64,000 bases of DNA, taken from positions 754,964-818,963 of the forward strand of contig NW_020170389.1 of assembly GCF_000524195.1 (NCBI RefSeq), read 5' to 3'. Below, piece after piece: positions 25,020 to 35,445 of this stretch (position 1 is its first letter; the number at the start of each line of letters is the position of its first letter). A program made the translations under genes and the position numbers. Source of the stretch: Echinococcus granulosus (lineage: Eukaryota; Platyhelminthes; Cestoda; Cyclophyllidea; Taeniidae). A model generated the notes under the pieces. The model was not told the DNA's origin and made no database searches. It was given only the letters and a program-made list of their open reading frames with translations.

Positions 25020-28000
25020 GTATGTCTTTTCGACTTTGCTGGCACATAGCTACAAAGTTTCAGTTTTTTGCTCAACGCTTAATTTATTTGTAGTTACTGT
25101 TACCTAGTTGTTAAATAATCTTACAGCTTATCATAGGTAAAAGACCAATTCGCTAACTAGCCTTTCAGATACGTATAGGCATAACTCTTAAAAAGCATGA
25201 TATCCTATCATAATCTTTCAATGGATGTGTATAACATTTCCAATGCTCTCGGGAGAACAAGCCGACCAGAACGAACCAAATTCTACTACCGATAATTGCC
25301 AAAGCCTAAAGTTGATTAGTCTGACAGAGGGTAGAAAATCATTCAAATTGTACTTATTGGATTACTAGTCAAGAACATAAATAAGACATTTGTTTAGTCC
25401 TTAATACCTTGATTAGACATTTAATTTTAAGCGAACTGAATGTCTGTTGTAGCAATACATAAGGTACATACCTTATTTTAAAAAGTCTTGATAATTCCAG
25501 TACCTGGCTGCTGTTTTAAATATATATGCACCAAGTAGTACCAGGACTTCTTTACTATTTGTATTTAAGTCGTAATTATCGCAAACGTATTTGAAGCAAT
25601 AGATAAAAGGAAGTTAAGATATTTAAACACTTAACATAAAACAGTATCCCCTTTAGCAAATCAGTCTTCTTTCACGGATAACTCAATATTCTTCAAAATC
25701 ATCCTCGGATAAGTCCTTCGCAACTCTACATCCCCTCATATCAAAACTTCGGCCACATCGTCCTGAAGATCGGAACTGTCTTGTTGCTTTAAATAAAACA
25801 TGGAGCGAGATCGAAAGCCTGCTGACACGAGCTGCCGAAGGCCGATATCCAGAAGCGCAAGAACTGTACGATATTCTTTCCAATGATTCTATTAGGGTAA
25901 GTCTGAGAAGTATTTTTTGCAAGGTGATGGCAACTGTACAATTCGCTTACCGAAAACTAAGTCAAGAAAACTGTACGTATACTTTTAGAAGATTGGAATT
26001 CTACAATTAAAAGCAATATTGTTAGCATTAAATTTAAATTAAACTATTCAATTGTTCCGATACGTGACTTCCATATTTGGATTTTGAGGTAATTAGGCAA
26101 AAAGAATTTAAAATGCTCGCAATCAAATTTTCTGTTTAGGTTTCATTCTGCTCATTTGATACGAAGGTATCTGCGCAAAAATACGTGCATTTTAAAATTC
26201 GGTTACCATTAGTTTTTAATCCATTTTGCAAAATTGATCGCAAGAGTTTGGCCTATCCTCCTGATATTAGTATTAAAAGACCAACATTACTTGCTATTCG
26301 TACTTTTTCAAAAACGAGTAACTAACACTGTTGTGAAATCAGAACTGAACAAATACTCGCGTAGAAAAAGAGTATTTTTCACTATGTAGTTTTGTCTTTA
26401 AACTTAGGTTATTTAATTTGATTTTAAGTGCTTAAGACTCAAACGCGTTAGCAATCAAACCCCCCACTGAAAATATTCAAGAATATTAGCTTCTTGTAAG
26501 GGCTGGTAAAAGTGTCGACTACGTTTTACTTAGTTTTAAGCGCAGTACCATACAATTTAAGTTCCCTCCTCGGCATAGCTCAACCAAAACAAACCAAAGA
26601 AATATATCCGCTGACGGCGCCCCTCAGGAAGACGAACTTATGGTAGACATTTTGAGATTTTTAATGTTAAAGAGCATTGCAATAATCCTTCACCCGATAA
26701 ACATTCAACGAATAAGCCGTGGACAGAACGTTAAACGGTCATTTTTCGGCAGAATCCCCATGGAGAAAAGCCTATTCGTCTTGAGATCATCATGAACCTT
26801 AGCTCAAGAGTGAAATATTTTGAGCAAACTCTTATCTTAACAATAATTTAGTTTCTCTGAGTAATTTCTCAACAGAAGTCCTATACTTTTTCAAATCCGA
26901 TTGCACACTACTTTTACTATTTTAGTAAAACAGTTTATGCGGTCGCGCCACCACCATATTGAGATCTGCGTACCCGAATATCGAAACGAATATTGTCCAA
27001 GAAAAAACATTGAGATCGTCATTCTCTTGTGTCTTTGAATCAATAAAAATTTAAACCACTGTGTACAAAATTTTAGGTAATGAAACACCCTAATTTACCA
27101 CTATTAATTTGGAATCATAAACTGGTTTATTGTACCTTAATTGTCAGAATTCCATTTGCTCTTCCGTTAGCATTCTTGCCCAGAACCTACTTCCCATCGT
27201 CACCTTGGGTTAACAACATTTGCTCACATAGGATCTTATAATTATCGGAGTTGTTTAACTTTCTTGCTGTAATTTAGGAGCTACTTGTTGCAGTGCATGA
27301 TACCGGGAACTTCAGCTACACCACTCATATTGACCAAAATTCCGTCACCACACCCGTGTACGTCGAGAGGGATCCGGTCTTTATGAAGGGAGAAGATGAG
27401 GAGAGCGACTGCAAAGACAGTCTCGACCGTCCCTTTTTCATGTCTTCCCCGCCGCTAGACGACGAGCCACCCACTGTGAGTCTTTCCTCAGATGATCTCC
27501 ACCCGCTTGCCTCTCAAAAATGGCTCCTAACACAGCTTATTTGTGCTGTCATTTTGATTTTGCCTAACGGAACCACCGGTAGCAATCTGAAAAGATGGAG
27601 AATTTTTTGCGTTTCAGCCTATTTTTGATAAGTTACACGGAGTTTTCCACACTAACGTCTTCAATACTTACCTTTGAAGCGTCATGTTCATTTGCATAAT
27701 TCAGAAATTTTTGGAATCTACTTCAAGTAATAAATCCATTTTGTTTCTAGGGGAATACATATCCAGTATTTACCAACATTTGGGTAGATTTAATCAACAA
27801 AATTACGCCTTGCCATTCTCCAATACGCACTGAAAACTTAAGCTGCGATTATAATAATAATAATACAAATTCTTCACTCGCTGAAAATCCAGTACATCTA
27901 GGCTGGTATCAGTCCGTCACCTACTTTTAAGTTATTTTAAATCGTCAATTGCTTTATGTCAAACACCACCTAAGGACAAGATTGTTCGTTTCTGACAATC

Positions 28001-31000
28001 TTGATAGGAATTAAATTAAACCTATTGTAGTACATGGTTCTTGAGATTACTGTTAACAACTCTTTTGGTGTAGATGGCCTAGAAAATAATATTAGATTGA
28101 AATTATATTTACAACAAATTAGCGGTAGCATCTGAAAGGTAGTTAATCGAAGTCACGTGCTTTAGAATGCCTTGACCAAAAATTGTTGGTTGACTGTTTC
28201 ACAAATCACGTTATAATAAAGGTTATATTTAATGAATATTTTATTTTAAGCCTCAGGAGTTCAACAATCCTTGTTATGATCCGCAAGAGTACAATTAAAT
28301 TGCTTCAGTACTTCTTTCGGCTAACTTAACGCGTCTGGCTGAACCCACGCAAAAACGGTGCATATCCTCCAACTGCATACACGAGATGCACCTGTCCACT
28401 CGTACCAATGTTTAAGCCCGTTGCACGTGTGTTACCGACAAGTGCAGAAGTCTCCAATTGTCAATGTGTTTTTGGTACAAACATAATTGAATATCCTTCC
28501 ACTTTGTTATGCCCACTTTCACTGTTATAATGATGCTCATTAAAATGGGGAATGATGACAATAAAAATCGGCTTCTAAATCCAATGTGAAAATTAAAAAT
28601 TTCGGTTTTCAGTGGTTCAAATAAGACTAGTTATCTCATACTACGATGCTTAATTTTTATCAAATCCTTCGTAATCAAAAATGTGATTTTTAGGATTTGC
28701 GTTGTAACTAGTTCAGATATAAAGACACAGGAAACGTACTTGTGGATCTATATTTCCAAAACTAAGTCTCTCGGAGTAACTAACATAAATTATCTTGGGA
28801 ACGACCATTCACCCTAATACTTCGTGTGGTGCTCAGTAGAATTTCGACATTCTTCTACCTTTAACATTTAATCTGAATAGGTTGTGCCTCAAAATCGTAA
28901 TACGCTAGGATATATTGGCCAATACGGCGGCTTAAAGTATTTAACCGATGAACGAAATGCTTAACATTCACGATTTTTTCGGTTACTGATGATGCATATG
29001 CCAGTACTAATGATGTCACCATGGAAGACTATAGCCTATAAATAACTATTTATTATCTTAACCACTGATTTCATTTGAGTCACTTTTCCTTAAAAAATAA
29101 AATTGTATATTTTTTGAGATACGGCAGTCATTGAGAGATCGAGGAATAAAACATCCTTCCAAAGGCAGTCAGCAGCTTTATCTGCCGTCAAATTTATCAC
29201 CATTGTCAACCACACAGGAGTTCTCGCAAACCCTATCCAGTGCTTCTTTTGCAACTCCGCATCACCATCAATCCTCGATATCCGAGTCATCTTGCAAATC
29301 TGCAAAAAACCACTTTCCCTATCACAGTCTCGGACGTCGAGTAGGTGGAGCAAATCTTAAACACCCAGCCTTACCCTCTAATGTGGAAAGTAGCCTTCCT
29401 GAGCCAGGTATGCTGCGCACCGTCTACATAAATCGCAAATCACCGGAGGAGCCTCTGGGGATCACGCTGTCCACTTACAGTTCTTCACAAACGCCGACTC
29501 GCAGTGCATCTCTTCTGTCTCTACTGGGAAGGCAGACTCAACGCGAGGCAAATAAAGACCCACCAAAGATTATCATTAACCGCATAATTGTCGGTTCGTT
29601 GGCCGATAAAGAAGGAAAACTGTTTCCTGGTGACGAGTTAATTGAACTCAACGGAGTAGCCGCTACCTCTTTGGAGACCGTTCAGAAGGTGGTGGCCAGT
29701 GCTACACAAAAAAATGTTCTGCAAATGATAGTTAAGACCCCTGGAATCGGGCAATTAAAGGCCCATATCCTCAGTCACAATAATTCAGAAGAAAAGGTGC
29801 ATTCAGGAGTCGATTTTTACATGCATTTTAATTAAACAAACTCATATTTTGGTTTCTTTATGTAGCTATTACAGCAAAACGTCTAAACAATAAATTTTTA
29901 GGCATATCTTATGGATTTATTAAAATATATGCTTTTATTTTATGTATTTAAGATGATACAGTACTATGAGATTTTCAATATTTCTACTCCTCTTACAGGT
30001 CTACATCCGATGTCTTTTTAAATATGATCCTCTGAAAGATACGCTATTGCCAAGTGCTAATTTGGGCGTTGCATTCAAGAGCGGAGACGTTCTTGAGCTG
30101 GTGGATTCACAGGATCTCAACTGGTGGCAGGTGAGGCGTCTCGATACTCCAAATTTGCCAGTTGGACTTGTTCCCTCTCAAACCCTTCAGGAACGCCGCC
30201 AAGCATTTAACCAACAGGCTTCTGGATGTAAGTACTTTGTTCTTCTCTACGGGTTAACTTTCCAAGTACTGACTCAGATGCGTACCTTTAAAGTACAAAT
30301 TACCATTTAATGTTGGTATATACTAGAGTTGATGAAATGTTAAATCACTTTACGAATTAACCCAAAACGGATTCTAGCCCATCAGTTGACCAAATTTATA
30401 TAACTAGGGCGTCCTCGACATTTAGTGCTTCTAATTACTTATCATACTTTGCTATTTATCCCATTGTAAGCTAGTATGAGTTGTGAGGCATAGATTATTA
30501 GTAAAAACTAAAAGTACTATTACTGTATGGTGATTTTATGGACTTGTGCTTGCATTTGATGTCGTGATGATGATGACCACCACTTTGGAGAAACAAATGT
30601 GAATAGTGCGTGAACGGTTAGAAGAGCAATCGTGAATAAGAGCGATTTTGCATCTAGCATTTTTGGTTCTACATAAGGAAAACTGACAGTTCAGAGATTA
30701 AGAAAATATGACGGTATGTTACGGATTCAATGGTAAATAGGCTGCGACTTAGATACATAGCTGTGTCTGGAGAGCATAAACCTATAAGCTTATTTTTTGT
30801 TGTTAAACATCAGAACAGATATATTATTTGTAAATAAAGCTCGTTGCAACCACTAAATTTCCCAAAAAATTGAATATATGGAGATGACTCAGGTCCAGTT
30901 TTTCAAATAAGAGGACATTCGCAATTTTTGAGAATTTTTTTAAAAAGCGAAACCCTTCACACATGGCTAATGTCGTGGTTAGTAGAAAAGTACCATTAAA

Positions 31001-34000
31001 GAAGTCTTGTGTCCATGTTTACCTCTCTAGGAAAGTTAGAATTCGAAATCGTTCTCTTGAATCCCATCTTAGTTGAATAGCACTAAGAATGTGAATGATT
31101 GCATGGGCATATTCGCAAAAGGTAGAATTCACTCATATTGAACAATTACTTGGCTTAGTCAAGGGGGTGGATAATTTGGTTTCCATTACATCACCAAATA
31201 AAAAGCAGCTCCCATTGGAAACGGTAAATAAGTTGCGCAAATGTGTTTTGATGAATTGAGGAGACATCTGTAGCTTCCGCTCGGGACTTTTTTCTGGTTA
31301 CACCTTTAACGTAAAAAAATTTTGGAATTCTGCATAACTGAGATTTGGACTAGGATATTTCCATATATTTTGAACCAAGCAACCATTTTTTCCATTTAAC
31401 TTACTATGTTTAAATAGCTTTTTAAGACATAAAAGTGCTGGAAATGTATTTTATTTTGAAGAGTAGTTAAATGCGACGTTTTGGCATGATTCACAGTGGG
31501 ATAAAAAGATGCATTTCAGAAAAACTTCGTGTTATGCCACTTTTTTACAAAAAAATGAATGATCTGCATTCAAATAATGTTTGCATTTTCCATATTTAGC
31601 GAACATAAATAAGAAAATTAAAAGGATTAAATCAATATTTCGAGCTGCGGACTCTTCAAGTGAGTTGTTGTTAATCTTCTGATCTAACGCATTCGTAGAT
31701 CTTTTGGTCCGTTCTGATTTGTGGGTGTACGAAGAGGTCGTCCCATGGCCTCCTTCTCCCGTACACACTCTTCTTTTAATTGGTCCCAATGGTGTTGGTC
31801 GCAGGACAATAAAGTTCCTCCTGTGCACCCAATTCCCACAGCGATTTTCATTTCCAGTATCAGGTATTGATACATTAATATTTAGCTTTAATAATTAGCA
31901 ACATATCGTGTAGTTGGTTTGAATTGCTTGCAAAGAGGGACGAGTTTTAGAATTTATCAATCAGGAAGGACAAAAACGATTATTTCAACTCTCTTTAATG
32001 CTTTAATGATGAATTTCATTGAATTCAAGTTTTTTGACCATGCTTTAGTTTTTTTTGCCTGCAAGCTACTTTGTTTTGCTGTAGACACTACAGACTCAAC
32101 GGCTACACCCGCCTTGTTCCACATACGCACAAAAGAGGATATGGAAAGTGATATTCGACGGGGTGCATATGTGGAATGGGGAACTGTGGATGGCCATCAC
32201 TATGGCATTAGATTTTCTGCAATAAGGGAAATAATTGCCAGTGGAAGGACCGCATTAGTTGATTGTCAATGTCAGGTAACCCCATAGATTTACATATAAT
32301 TAATTTGTTTTACCAAAGCAAAACGACGTGCTGCTAAATATGCGTTAACTTTAGTCTGTTCATCTACTACATCAGCCGGAATTCAATCCACATGTCGTTT
32401 TTGTTTCTGCACCTAAATTTGAGACGGCGAAAGCCATGATGGACGTTGGGATTCGGGAAAATCTTACAGTGAACAAAAGAACGGTAGGTTTGGACTGATT
32501 CCCCTTTTTTGCAACCATAATTTGTCTAGTCTCTTTCTTAAGTAAGTATTGTCAAAAATAATTTTCTGAGTTTTCTTTTCTAAGGGACGTCTCCATGTGA
32601 TACACTATTTTGAATTTACGTTCAAATATTTTATGAGTAGCTTGGGACGTTCCATGCATATTTACAGGCATGACACATTACGGCACTAACTTAGGTATAT
32701 AAACCTTCCGCCGGTATAAATTCGTGCTACGATGTTATTTTGTGTGCAAAAACAATATGATCGACTTAAATAAATTAAAATTTTAGCTGGTCGTGTTTGA
32801 TCAACTACTGAATTTATATTCAAAATAATAAACGCTGAACCAAAAATAAGAATCATGTGATATGATAACTATAAACCAGATTTCTAAGCTACACGTTAAA
32901 TACTATTATATTTTGTGAGAAATTCGCGGCGTGATTTTGAGTATAATAATTAAGCACATAAATATGTACGAATGCTTGTGTCCCTTTGACAATTGTTTAC
33001 TTGGATTAAAGGATGAAGAGGTCCGCAAGGTTGTGGAGGAGTCAAAGATGTTTGCTATTCGAAACCAGCACCTTTACACTCATACGCTGGTCAATAATAA
33101 CATGGCTGAGAGTGTGGAAAAACTGTTGCAGCTAGTATTGAGACTGGAAAAGCAACCTGGATGGATTCCCGCTAGCTGGGCCTACGAACTGAGTCTTCCT
33201 AATTCTTTCGGTTTGTTCTGCACCTAATTTTAATCCCTTTAGGATCTTTTTAGTTCCCTCAAGATACTTGACAGTTGACTAATTTATGAAGTTCCTTGTG
33301 AAACTTAATAATAGTGATTACCACTTATTAATTGAAGTGATCAGGGGTTATTAAAACGGTAGAAGAATGAAATTGAATCAGAGAAATTCGGGCATATATT
33401 CGATAACTACTAACTCAACTTCTTTCGTAGTTGTAACTATAAAATTAATTTTTTAGCCACAATTATGGGTAGTTATCTTTCTGATCTTGAGTTTTTCTGT
33501 TTTATAGCAGAACATTTTGAAACCCTAGCCTTCTAATTGGTCATCTCGAAAGTGTAGGTTAAAATGTGTTAGTCCAACCAGTCGGTGCTTGCGCAGTAAA
33601 AATTTTGCGCCATACTAGTAAAACACTACTAACAAATATTAACCCTCACTATAGCCGAGCAGATATTGAATTCACATTTCAACTCCTTTTTGCAAATAGT
33701 CACAAAGCCCTAATTACGCATTTGAGCAATGTGAACTTTTATTTTATGGCTCCAAGTTATTTAGCTTGCACTTTTGGCCTTAATAAGGCCATTTTAGGGC
33801 AAAAAATATGCATGTGTGCTCTGAAAAATGTACCAATCAGCCTACTATTCATGGATATGATCATTATAATTCTTACAGGAAAGGACGGGAAATATAAACA
33901 TCGACTTCCGTGTTTGAGCATACTTTCGGGCCTGGGCATTTCTGGTCTTTCTGAGGATAACCGGTCGGTTCTCAGTCGAGTCACAAGTTCAATCCTTTCG

Positions 34001-34773
34001 GTGGCCTCTCCAGAGTCTGCAGTTCGGTTAGCCAGGCCGCCATCTGTGTGTAGCTCACTTCAGCTTCCAGGAATGGCCTCTAAAAGGAACTGGGGCAGTG
34101 CTGCAGGAAGTCGTTGGCGGTACGAAAAGCGCGGAGCGATGCAGAGCACCGAGCCGCCTCTGTCGTCTCTTTGCTCCTCGGCGGACTCAGAAACTGGCGG
34201 CAGCAACTCAGCTCTTCCTGCCTACCTCTCTAATGGACGCAACTTGATTTCCAAAGCAGCAGTGGTCAGTTTACTTTCAATCCGCTATAGGTCTTGCTTA
34301 TATCAAAATATTTGCAGAAACTTGAAATTATCGATTGGACTTACAACATCTTCAGTAACTCAATATTTTCGAAACCAAACCATCATTTACGAAGTCTCGA
34401 CTCATTCTTATGCTTGAAGGCTTATTTGTTTATTTTTAGACGTTACTCATTAACTTCTGGTTTACTACTAGTGATTGATTGCAAAGTAGTTTATTTAAGG
34501 TCCCATTAATTTTTTACTTCCTCCGAAAACTTTGGTATTCTCGCTTAAATTTCTTAACTTGTGTGCTTTTCATCTTAGCCGGACATAAGACCAACGTTTT
34601 GTGGTTCCGAGTCATCAAAGCCATCGGAACCGATCAACCAGCAAATTTGTCTTACTAACGCTACAAAATCGAGTGTGCTCCTTAACTCAATTCGCAAGGA
34701 TGCCAAAGCCACTGATGGTGGTGATGATGATGATGACGACGCAATCAGCAACACTTCTTCAGAGGATGAATGA
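24852..34773 (+). CDS. p55/MPP-family MAGUK scaffold (L27-L27-PDZ-SH3-GK), MPP3/MPP7-like
   Basis: Eleven exons (24852-25019, 25714-25896, 27278-27475, 29128-29796, 29999-30227, 31699-31863, 32085-32275, 32355-32483, 33012-33210, 33879-34264, 34579-34773) join without a phase conflict into about 903 residues. Domains in order are L27N (about 15-65), L27C (about 85-135), PDZ (278-388, with PLGI), SH3 (407-476, NWWQV and GLVPSQ) and guanylate kinase-like (about 493-707). This is the full plan of MPP proteins, membrane-linked scaffolds of cell polarity, junctions and synapses. The L27 pair recruits partners such as Dlg or Lin-7/PALS relatives. The GK domain in this family binds proteins and is not expected to be catalytic. 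Phrases such as IRELLVAVHDT and PEFNPHVVFV are nearest, from memory, to MPP3/MPP7. Oddities are an insertion in the PDZ, a very short SH3-GK hook and a tail of about 190 residues. The 5' start is uncertain. Confidence 0.92.
25714..25896 (+). CDS. MAGUK exon 2: L27C helices 1-2
   Basis: Phase 0 to phase 0, from CTCGGATAAG to AGG before GTAAGT. It encodes TWSEIESLLTRAAEGR and EAQELYDILSNDSIR. The latter continues into the next exon as ELLVAVHDT, the typical end of an MPP L27C domain. Confidence 0.85.
27278..27475 (+). CDS. MAGUK exon 3: end of L27C and acidic linker
   Basis: After GTAATTTAG it opens with ELLVAVHDTGNFSY, closing L27C (compare LLAVHDTVAQKNY in MPP7). An acidic linker (GEDEESDCKD) follows. 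It ends ACT before GTGAGT in phase 0. Confidence 0.87.
29128..29796 (+). CDS. MAGUK exon 4: Ser-rich linker and PDZ domain
   Basis: A 223-codon exon, phase 0 at both ends. About 90 Ser/His/Pro-rich residues precede the PDZ. The carboxylate-binding loop is PLGI (292-295). Strand C (KIIINRIIVGSLADKEGKL) and GDELIELNG follow. About 35 residues separate PLGI from strand C, against about ten in usual MPP PDZ domains. Confidence 0.93.
29999..30227 (+). CDS. MAGUK exon 5: SH3 domain
   Basis: After CTCTTACAG it encodes VYIRCLFKYDPLKD, LGVAFKSGDVLELVD, NWWQVRR and VGLVPSQTLQERRQAF, the classic MPP SH3. It ends GGAT before GTAAGT in phase 1. Confidence 0.95.
31699..31863 (+). CDS. MAGUK exon 6: hook remnant and start of the GK domain
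   Basis: It enters in phase 1 after ATTCGTAG and leaves in phase 1 (TCAG before GTATTG). It encodes LWVYEEVVPW, the strand joining SH3 to GK, then LLLIGPNGVGRRTIKFLL, the altered P-loop of MAGUK GK domains. The usual polybasic hook of about 50 residues between SH3 and YEEV is missing or lies in an unseen exon. Confidence 0.92.
32085..32275 (+). CDS. MAGUK exon 7: GK core
   Basis: Phase 1 to phase 0. It encodes LFHIRTKEDMESDIRRGAYV, EWGTVDGHHYGIRF and the helix up to GRTALVDCQCQ, matching the GMP-binding subdomain layout of MPP GK domains. Confidence 0.94.
32355..32483 (+). CDS. MAGUK exon 8: GK core
   Basis: Forty-three codons, phase 0 at both ends. It encodes SVHLLHQPEFNPHVVFVSAP, comparable to the TVKHLRTLEFKPYVIFI stretch of MPP7. 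The intron before it is only 79 bp. Confidence 0.93.
33012..33210 (+). CDS. MAGUK exon 9: end of the GK domain
   Basis: Phase 0 entry after ATTAAAG. It encodes DEEVRKVVEESK, the AESVEKLLQLVLRLEKQ helix and GWIPASWAYE, the normal end of an MPP protein. The donor used here (TTCG before GTTTGT) is weak. Without it the protein would end 11 residues after SWAYE, at the TAA at 33225-33227. Confidence 0.88.
33879..34264 (+). CDS. MAGUK candidate exon 10: Ser-rich C-terminal tail
   Basis: It follows ATTCTTACAG, and its phase 1 entry fits exon 9 exactly. The Ser/Arg-rich product (SRVTSSILSVASPES among it) has no known domain. Base composition is clearly coding-like and GC-richer than its flanks. It ends GTG before GTCAGT in phase 0. 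It could alternatively belong to a separate small gene. Confidence 0.68.
34579..34773 (+). CDS. MAGUK candidate terminal exon 11: acidic end
   Basis: After TTTCATCTTAG the phase 0 frame runs 64 codons to TGA at 34771-34773. A GATGAT-type run encodes GGDDDDDDAISNTSSEDE at the extreme C terminus. The acidic Ser-rich end looks like a casein kinase 2 target; that is inference. Confidence 0.68.
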   Translation, partial: PDIRPTFCGSESSKPSEPINQQICLTNATKSSVLLNSIRKDAKATDGGDDDDDDAISNTSSEDE

Positions 34774-35238
34774 TTCGTAGAAGAAACATAACCTTTGAAA
34801 TAATTTTGTACCCTATTCGTGGATTATTAGTTAAAACTTGCATTGGTTTAAATCAGCGCCAACCCCATAATATAATCCCACTTAATTTCTCATGCTATAG
34901 TAATATTAAGTGTGGTGTTTTGTCTTTTTAAACTTAAATTTTTTGGATAAAAACGTTCTTTTTTAGCGACTTCTGTACACGATAATCAATCTAAATTGCC
35001 TATTTCCAAAATATCGAGCAAATATGCACCTTTGCTATCGGGAAGAGATAATTTATTTTCTACATTTTGAATTGAACACAGCGAGTTACCGGAATTATTA
35101 GTCTTAAATTTCGGAACAAGTTTGAATACTCAGCTCACTTATTGGTTTTTGACCTTCCAAAAATTGTTTATTTACAAAGGTCTGCGAAGGTCGGTGACAA
35201 GTTGCTTTTTCAATTTCAGTAGCAACTTTTTTCGTATA

Positions 35239-35445
35239 TCATAACTGAGAACACAAATAATGCCCAGTCAACCGGTTTTTGACCGAAGAAGTGAGCTGTC
35301 GAAATTGTCCCATAGATCTTAATCGCATCAATGGCATATCTATACCCTGCTTTGAGTTCCGCTGAATTATTTGGCGCTCAATCTGTCCGCCAGTGCTTGA
35401 GATGAGCTTCCATGGTTCGAGCGAACCGAGATCATTCACGTACAT
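35239..35445 (-). CDS. Orphan open frame of 68 codons, unrecognised
   Basis: The ATG at 35445 follows an in-frame TGA 15 bases upstream. The frame is GC-richer than its surroundings and the product reads like protein (SLEPWKLISSTGG, then an Arg/Gln-rich stretch). No domain, signal peptide or membrane segment is seen. It could be a small gene, a terminal exon, a pseudogene scrap or chance. Confidence 0.2.
   Translation of the reverse strand: MYVNDLGSLEPWKLISSTGGQIERQIIQRNSKQGIDMPLMRLRSMGQFRQLTSSVKNRLTGHYLCSQL

Noticed and set aside
33566..33878. Upstream half of the open frame that contains MAGUK exon 10
   Set aside because: It is AT-rich intronic sequence before a clear TCTTACAG acceptor. 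Only the part from 33879 has coding composition and matching phase.
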